From Apophysomyces variabilis (lineage: Eukaryota; Mucoromycota; Mucoromycetes; Mucorales; Mucoraceae): a DNA stretch of 64,000 nucleotides. This document shows positions 59,861 through 64,000 of this stretch, piece by piece (the first letter of the stretch is position 1; every line of letters begins with the position of its first letter). The position numbers and the translations under genes were made by a program. The notes below the pieces were generated by a model that saw only the letters and a list, made by a program, of their open reading frames with translations, was not told where the DNA came from and did not search any database. The stretch is from assembly GCA_002749535.1 (NCBI GenBank), contig MZZL01000387.1, positions 368,845-432,844 of the forward strand, read 5' to 3'.

Positions 59861-61832
59861 AGATACAATATATAAAAAAGCGGGGTAAACAAAGAAGAAA
59901 GAGAAAGCTACCCTTATTAAATGCAAAGGGGGAACCGTGGTAAAGTTTCTGTACCCTTTCGTCGAATCACCAATCAAATGAAGGCACAACTCTCTCACGA
60001 TCATGCGACACTGAACATTTTTCCACGCCCGCAAAAGAAACACCGCAACGATCCGCGTCGTGTCAAAGTTTCTTTGCTTTTTTACAACGTAGATGTGTGT
60101 ATATAAGTATCCTGTCAAGTTTTTTAAAGCCTGCTCCAGTTAAATACCAACTGACTTGCTTCATGAGATAAAAGAGGAAAAATCAATACCCCTTTGATTT
60201 ATATATTGCTTGTAAATTATATTCTAACCTATCACAAAATGACTTGAAAGATGATATAGACCAAAGGATCATCAAAGAGTCATAGATTTATTATGTACAA
60301 CAAACGTAGAAATCGTTCTTCACGCCAGCTGGACATGCACAACAGACTACTTGCTTTGCGACCAAAACAAAGACAACCTTCCAAAGGCGCTTTTCCATGT
60401 ATTTGGTTTCAGAAATGGGCTCTTTCATCATTTTGTTTATATATTTAGTTTTGCTATAGTATTCGGATCCATTGATAGTTTTCACTATTGCTGTATAGCA
60501 TTTAAATTCTAGACACGTAACCTGCTGTCCTATTTGAGTCTTATCGTGCGGACATTGAATCGGCCTGTCTTCCTTATCAAACCATGGACGCTGAGCACTT
60601 AAACTCACTAAACAGGCAATTTACCCGTTGTGTCTGCTCCCGCAAACACAACAGTCTTGTAAGCATCAGTTACTATATGACATTATCATAAAAAGAACTG
60701 AAGTAAACATGCATTATTTCATTAAAAGGTATTATGCTGTTATATCACTATCAGAGTGATGGAAAGGTTGTGACAAGCAGAATATATTCCACAAACAAGA
60801 AGTCATAGATAACAGTTGATTCTTTCACTCTTATGTTGCTTTTACTCTTTACTGTTTACTTTGTATTTATACTTTGCTTTGATAGTAGTAATGTTGTGCT
60901 TAGCAGAGTTCTCTTATCGTAGTTTGCTTGCAAGTGGCATATAGCTATAGTAGAAAAGTTAGATACCAAGGCGAATAAAAGCAGAAAGAAAAAATGTTTG
61001 AGTTCTTCATATTGGCTATTTGTGAGTTTCGATCTGTCTCTGCTGCATTGATATGTTCATATACTCTGGGAGCACAGAAGAGAGCAATTAAGCTATGTAT
61101 GCGCCAATGATGTTAGTTATAAACTCAGCCAAAACCGAATTAGATGCGAGTCCTTGAAGCCTACATAGACTTTGTTATGGACAGAAAAAGTAATCTATGA
61201 GTAATTAAAAATCTTTGTGTAATGCACAAAGAAAGATTAGCGTTTGCTTGGAAATGGTGTTTCTGATCATTTTGTAGAGTATGTAAATAGGAAGGCAGTC
61301 TTCGTAAACTTTTTTATATGGTTTTCATCCACATTGCATAAATTTGCTGTGGCTGTCCCATAAGTGTATCAAGACCTGTCACACTGGTTGAGACAGGCGA
61401 GAACTTGTTATCATCTAGAAGGTTTTTCTTTTTGCGAGTATTGCTATTGTACCTATCATAATAAATAGGAACTAATCACTCAATTCAAAACAATAGCTTT
61501 GTAAAAAGGGCGGGCCTGAAGTGTTCGGGGTGGTATGGCCGAATAGCATTTGCATATAGTGCAAGAGCCAGCCAGTGAAAATGTGATATAGTGCATTTGA
61601 GCTACCGCTCGACCAATAAACAGTTCATATAGTGTTTTCATTTCATCCAATAAAATGATCACATAGTGATTCCCCTTTCTGCTTCTGCTTATCCAGTGAA
61701 AACCCTGCATTTAAGTCTGTGTTTAAAATTCAAATAAGGTTCGAAAAAATTCTAAGGATGATCATCTAAACATTGCTCTTTTTTTCCATTAGCGTCAACT
61801 TATCCAACTTAAGCTGAATATAATTTTCAAAA
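59861..61832. other. gene-poor stretch
   Basis: Promoter of the lysine enzyme near 59861-60120, then mostly AT-rich sequence. A 105-codon frame on minus (60608-60291) is listed separately. No other motif. Confidence 0.4.
60291..60608 (-). CDS. doubtful small Cys-containing ORF
   Basis: A 105-codon frame with no known family. It starts SAQRPWFDKEDRPIQCPHDK, has a Lys/Tyr-rich middle and ends VCCACPAGVKNDFYVCCT with six Cys near the end. A possible acceptor (TTTAAG) lies just before it, so it could be the last exon of a gene whose first exon I cannot place. It may equally be chance in AT-rich DNA. Confidence 0.2.
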   Translation of the reverse strand: MSLSAQRPWFDKEDRPIQCPHDKTQIGQQVTCLEFKCYTAIVKTINGSEYYSKTKYINKMMKEPISETKYMEKRLWKVVFVLVAKQVVCCACPAGVKNDFYVCCT

Positions 61833-64000
61833 ATGAAGAGAGGAAGACCTATTGGACAAAAGAATTCCCCTGACCATCGTGCAGGACGTCCTCGCAAAAC
61901 CCAGGAAACAGAATCGCTTAGACAAACAAAGCTCTCATTCATGTCAGCCACTGGAAAATATTCTGAAGCTTCTTCATCAGCGTCGAATGCTCCTACAACT
62001 ATATCTAAGTCCAACGATCAGCCTGTAGAGGTATAATTCTTCGGTTAAAGTCTATATTTAAGCTAATCTATTTTTATTAATCTAGAAAAGTGGAAGTGAT
62101 GGAGAGGTAGCAATAGAAAGGCATAGCCTTAGAGAGCTTTTGTCGGAGATTGAGCAAGACAGTGTTATCATCGATGCTCAAGATGGAGAAGTAGCTGCTG
62201 AGGATGAAGAATCGGACAGTGAGGAGAACGTCATTGAAGACGATACTAAATATGACGAAGCTCGCGATGGAGTGCTAGAAAGATATTTCTTATCTTTGCA
62301 AGCACGGCTTAAAAGAGAGAGTTTTCCGAAAGAATACCAACTTGGTACATTCTGGGTCGAACCACCATCAGCATTTTTCGCTCTTGATAAGGGCCAGATC
62401 GATCCAACTGTCCTTTACTATTCTCGAGTGTTTCTTTGGTTACCGCATCATATAAAGAAAGATTTATTATGCCCAGCCTGTAATACCAGACTGTTGGTTA
62501 AAGGCTACAACAAAGGTCCTTGCGCACGCCGTGTTGTTGACCTAGAAAGGTATGCAGATAAGTACACGTTCAGCTAACTAATACATGTACTGTTTCAACA
62601 CCGGACCAGTTGCTTTTATATCCTATCAATTCGTTATATCTGTGCAAACAGTGTCTGTAGGCGTACCATAAGTGCTCATGCTGAGCAGATAATGAAACAG
62701 CTTCCTAAACATCTCGTTGCAGAATTTCCAGCATACCTCACACATCGATGTGCAATATCCAAAGCTGTAGGAAACCTGCTCCGACCTGCTGTTCAAAATG
62801 GCATGGGTATTAAACGTTTCCAGCACACTTTACGTGAACTACACACACTTCGTCGCGACAGGCTGGAGCTTCAGTATCTGAATGCTATAAACTACCGTCG
62901 TGTGAAGCCAACGATTGCTGATACCCTACGAGATACCAACGAGTATGCACCCTTTTCTTCATTCGATGAGAAGAAAGGTTATGCTGGTTTTGTTCCTTCA
63001 GCGGCTTATTTGCGCTTGGTGTATACCACTATTTTAGACAAGCTTAGACCGCTAATGGACAAGCAAATGATGACTCTTGGTGGGCAGATTCTCAAAGGGG
63101 ACCACTCCTTTAAGATCATCAAGAAGCTGGCAAAAGTCGGAGAAGCTTCAGTATTCAGTGCTCTTTATACTGTTTGCAATGAATATGAAGAGATCCGTAT
63201 GCAGCAACTTGTGCCGACCAAGTCTCTAATGCACCTTCGCACCTCTTTCGAAGAAATGGCAAAATCATACCGACTCTGCGGCCACAAATTTCCTGAAGTG
63301 TTCTTTACTGATAACGTCCAAGGAGATCGCCAATTTTTGGATAACGTTTTGCCGTCCCTTCGTCGTAATATAGGGGTCAATGACTATGTGATACCGCAGC
63401 AATCTGCTGAAAGTTGCAACCGTTACCTGGATCTTCCGAGTGATATCCATTTAAAATATGCACCAAAAGCCGAGGAAGCAAATATGCTTCTTAATAGCAT
63501 AATGAAAGATACTGCCAACGATACCACCATCGTCGTTGGATTCGACTGCGAATGGAATTACAACCAAAGAACGCGAATACCCGGAAAAGTAGCTGTCGTG
63601 CAGATTGCGTATAAAGACATTGTGTATATCATACCAATACATGCATTACAGGGTGTTCCGACATCGCTGAAGACGTTACTCTAAAGCTCTCTGGTTTTGA
63701 AGTCTGGGCGAAACGTGGGAGGGGATCTCCAAAAATTAAAGCGAGATTATGGTGTGAACTATTCTGGAGCACTAGAACTTGGCTCTTTCTGCAAAAGGAG
63801 AGGTACAATTAACAATGGAACGGCTAGTCTCTCCAACATTTGTAAGGCTGTTCTCGGTGCTGGCCTCAACAAACAGAACACTGTCCGATTAAGCAACTGG
63901 GAATCTGCTCAGCTCACAGAGGCGCAACTTCATTATGCAGCATTAGATGCCTGGGCGTCTGCAGAAATATTTAATCGTTTGAAGCATATAAGTCCTATCG
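61833..64000 (+). pseudogene. transposon-like protein: Zn-ribbon + DDE-like domain + DEDDy exonuclease, with in-frame stop; runs off the window
   Basis: Exons 61833-62030, 62086-62549, 62610 onward. Order: AT-hook-like start (KRGRPIGQKNS, AGRPRK), acidic stretch, a domain with LLCPACNTRLLVKGYNKGPC and RRVVDLESCFYILSIRYIC, CRRTI (four-Cys ribbon, formed across intron 2), QLPKHLVAEFPAYLTHR, a probable RNase H-fold transposase part (LKGDHSFKIIKKLA, PEVFFTDN), then a 3'-5' exonuclease with exo I VVGFDCEW. A TAA at 63682-63684 interrupts. The same frame then stays open to the window end with exo II (GRNVGGDLQKL) and exo III (LHYAALDAWASA). The stop thus parts exo I from exo II. No intron removes it cleanly. 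Such Zn/DDE/exonuclease proteins occur in repeated copies in fungi; mobile-element origin is inferred. Confidence 0.7.

Noticed and set aside
60600..60680. FAGADTT on the minus strand, like the cytochrome P450 I-helix motif
   Set aside because: No other P450 motif (ExxR, Cys-ligand loop) nearby, and an in-frame stop closely precedes it. Chance match.

Overview
The window is nuclear DNA of a filamentous fungus, most likely an early-diverging one (Mucoromycota, Mucorales-like). The evidence is moderate to low GC, genes split by many very short GT-AG introns (about 41-110 nt, often with a CTAAC/CTAAT-like branch site), fungal-type genes (GFA1, ATG13, CHL1, SYO1, Anp1-family mannosyltransferase, SWIRM/Fun19-like, CipC-like) and relics of fungal DDE transposons. 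All exon models below were built by eye from open frames, splice signals, intron phase and family motifs. There are no rRNA genes, no convincing tRNA and no CRISPR array.

Layout. 1.0-2.1 kb (-): FAR-17a/AIG1-like membrane hydrolase. 2.1-4.9 kb: gene-poor, with a decayed ORF. 4.9-5.1 kb (+): a possible 57-residue membrane protein. 5.3-18.1 kb is a run of minus-strand genes: Anp1/Mnn9-like glycosyltransferase, SWIRM protein, a 2143-residue PH/RasGEF/RhoGAP protein, and an ABCB8-like mitochondrial ABC half-transporter. 18.1-21.6 kb: gene-poor, with a decayed DDE transposase. 21.6-27.5 kb (+): GFA1 and then ATG13. 27.9-29.6 kb (-): a protein with a WRKY/GCM1-like zinc finger completed by splicing. 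29.6-34.5 kb: gene-poor. 34.5-35.1 kb (-): CipC/DUF3759 protein whose start codon is split by an intron. 36-38.3 kb: transposase and other pseudogene relics. 38.6-41.8 kb (-): Chl1/DDX11 helicase. 42.8-45.4 kb (+): Syo1/HEATR3 chaperone. 46.2-47.7 kb (+): UNC93-like transporter. 50.7-52.1 kb (+): glucosamine-6-phosphate deaminase. 52.9-54.0 kb (-): unknown protein. 54.8-55.8 kb (-): S1 serine protease. 56.1-59.9 kb (-): bifunctional mitochondrial lysine-ketoglutarate reductase/saccharopine dehydrogenase. 61.8 kb to the edge (+): a transposon-like protein joining a Zn-ribbon/DDE-like part to a DEDDy exonuclease, broken by one in-frame stop.

Functional links. GFA1 (fructose-6-P to glucosamine-6-P, entry to chitin) and the deaminase (the reverse reaction) lie 27 kb apart, and both have CCGCGG palindromes upstream. 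Anp1-like and GFA1 both serve the cell wall. ABCB8-like and the lysine enzyme both carry mitochondrial-type N termini. The most unusual items are the split start codon, the fused lysine-degradation enzyme in a fungus, the DDE/exonuclease fusion, the Ras/Rho megaprotein and the splice-completed zinc finger.
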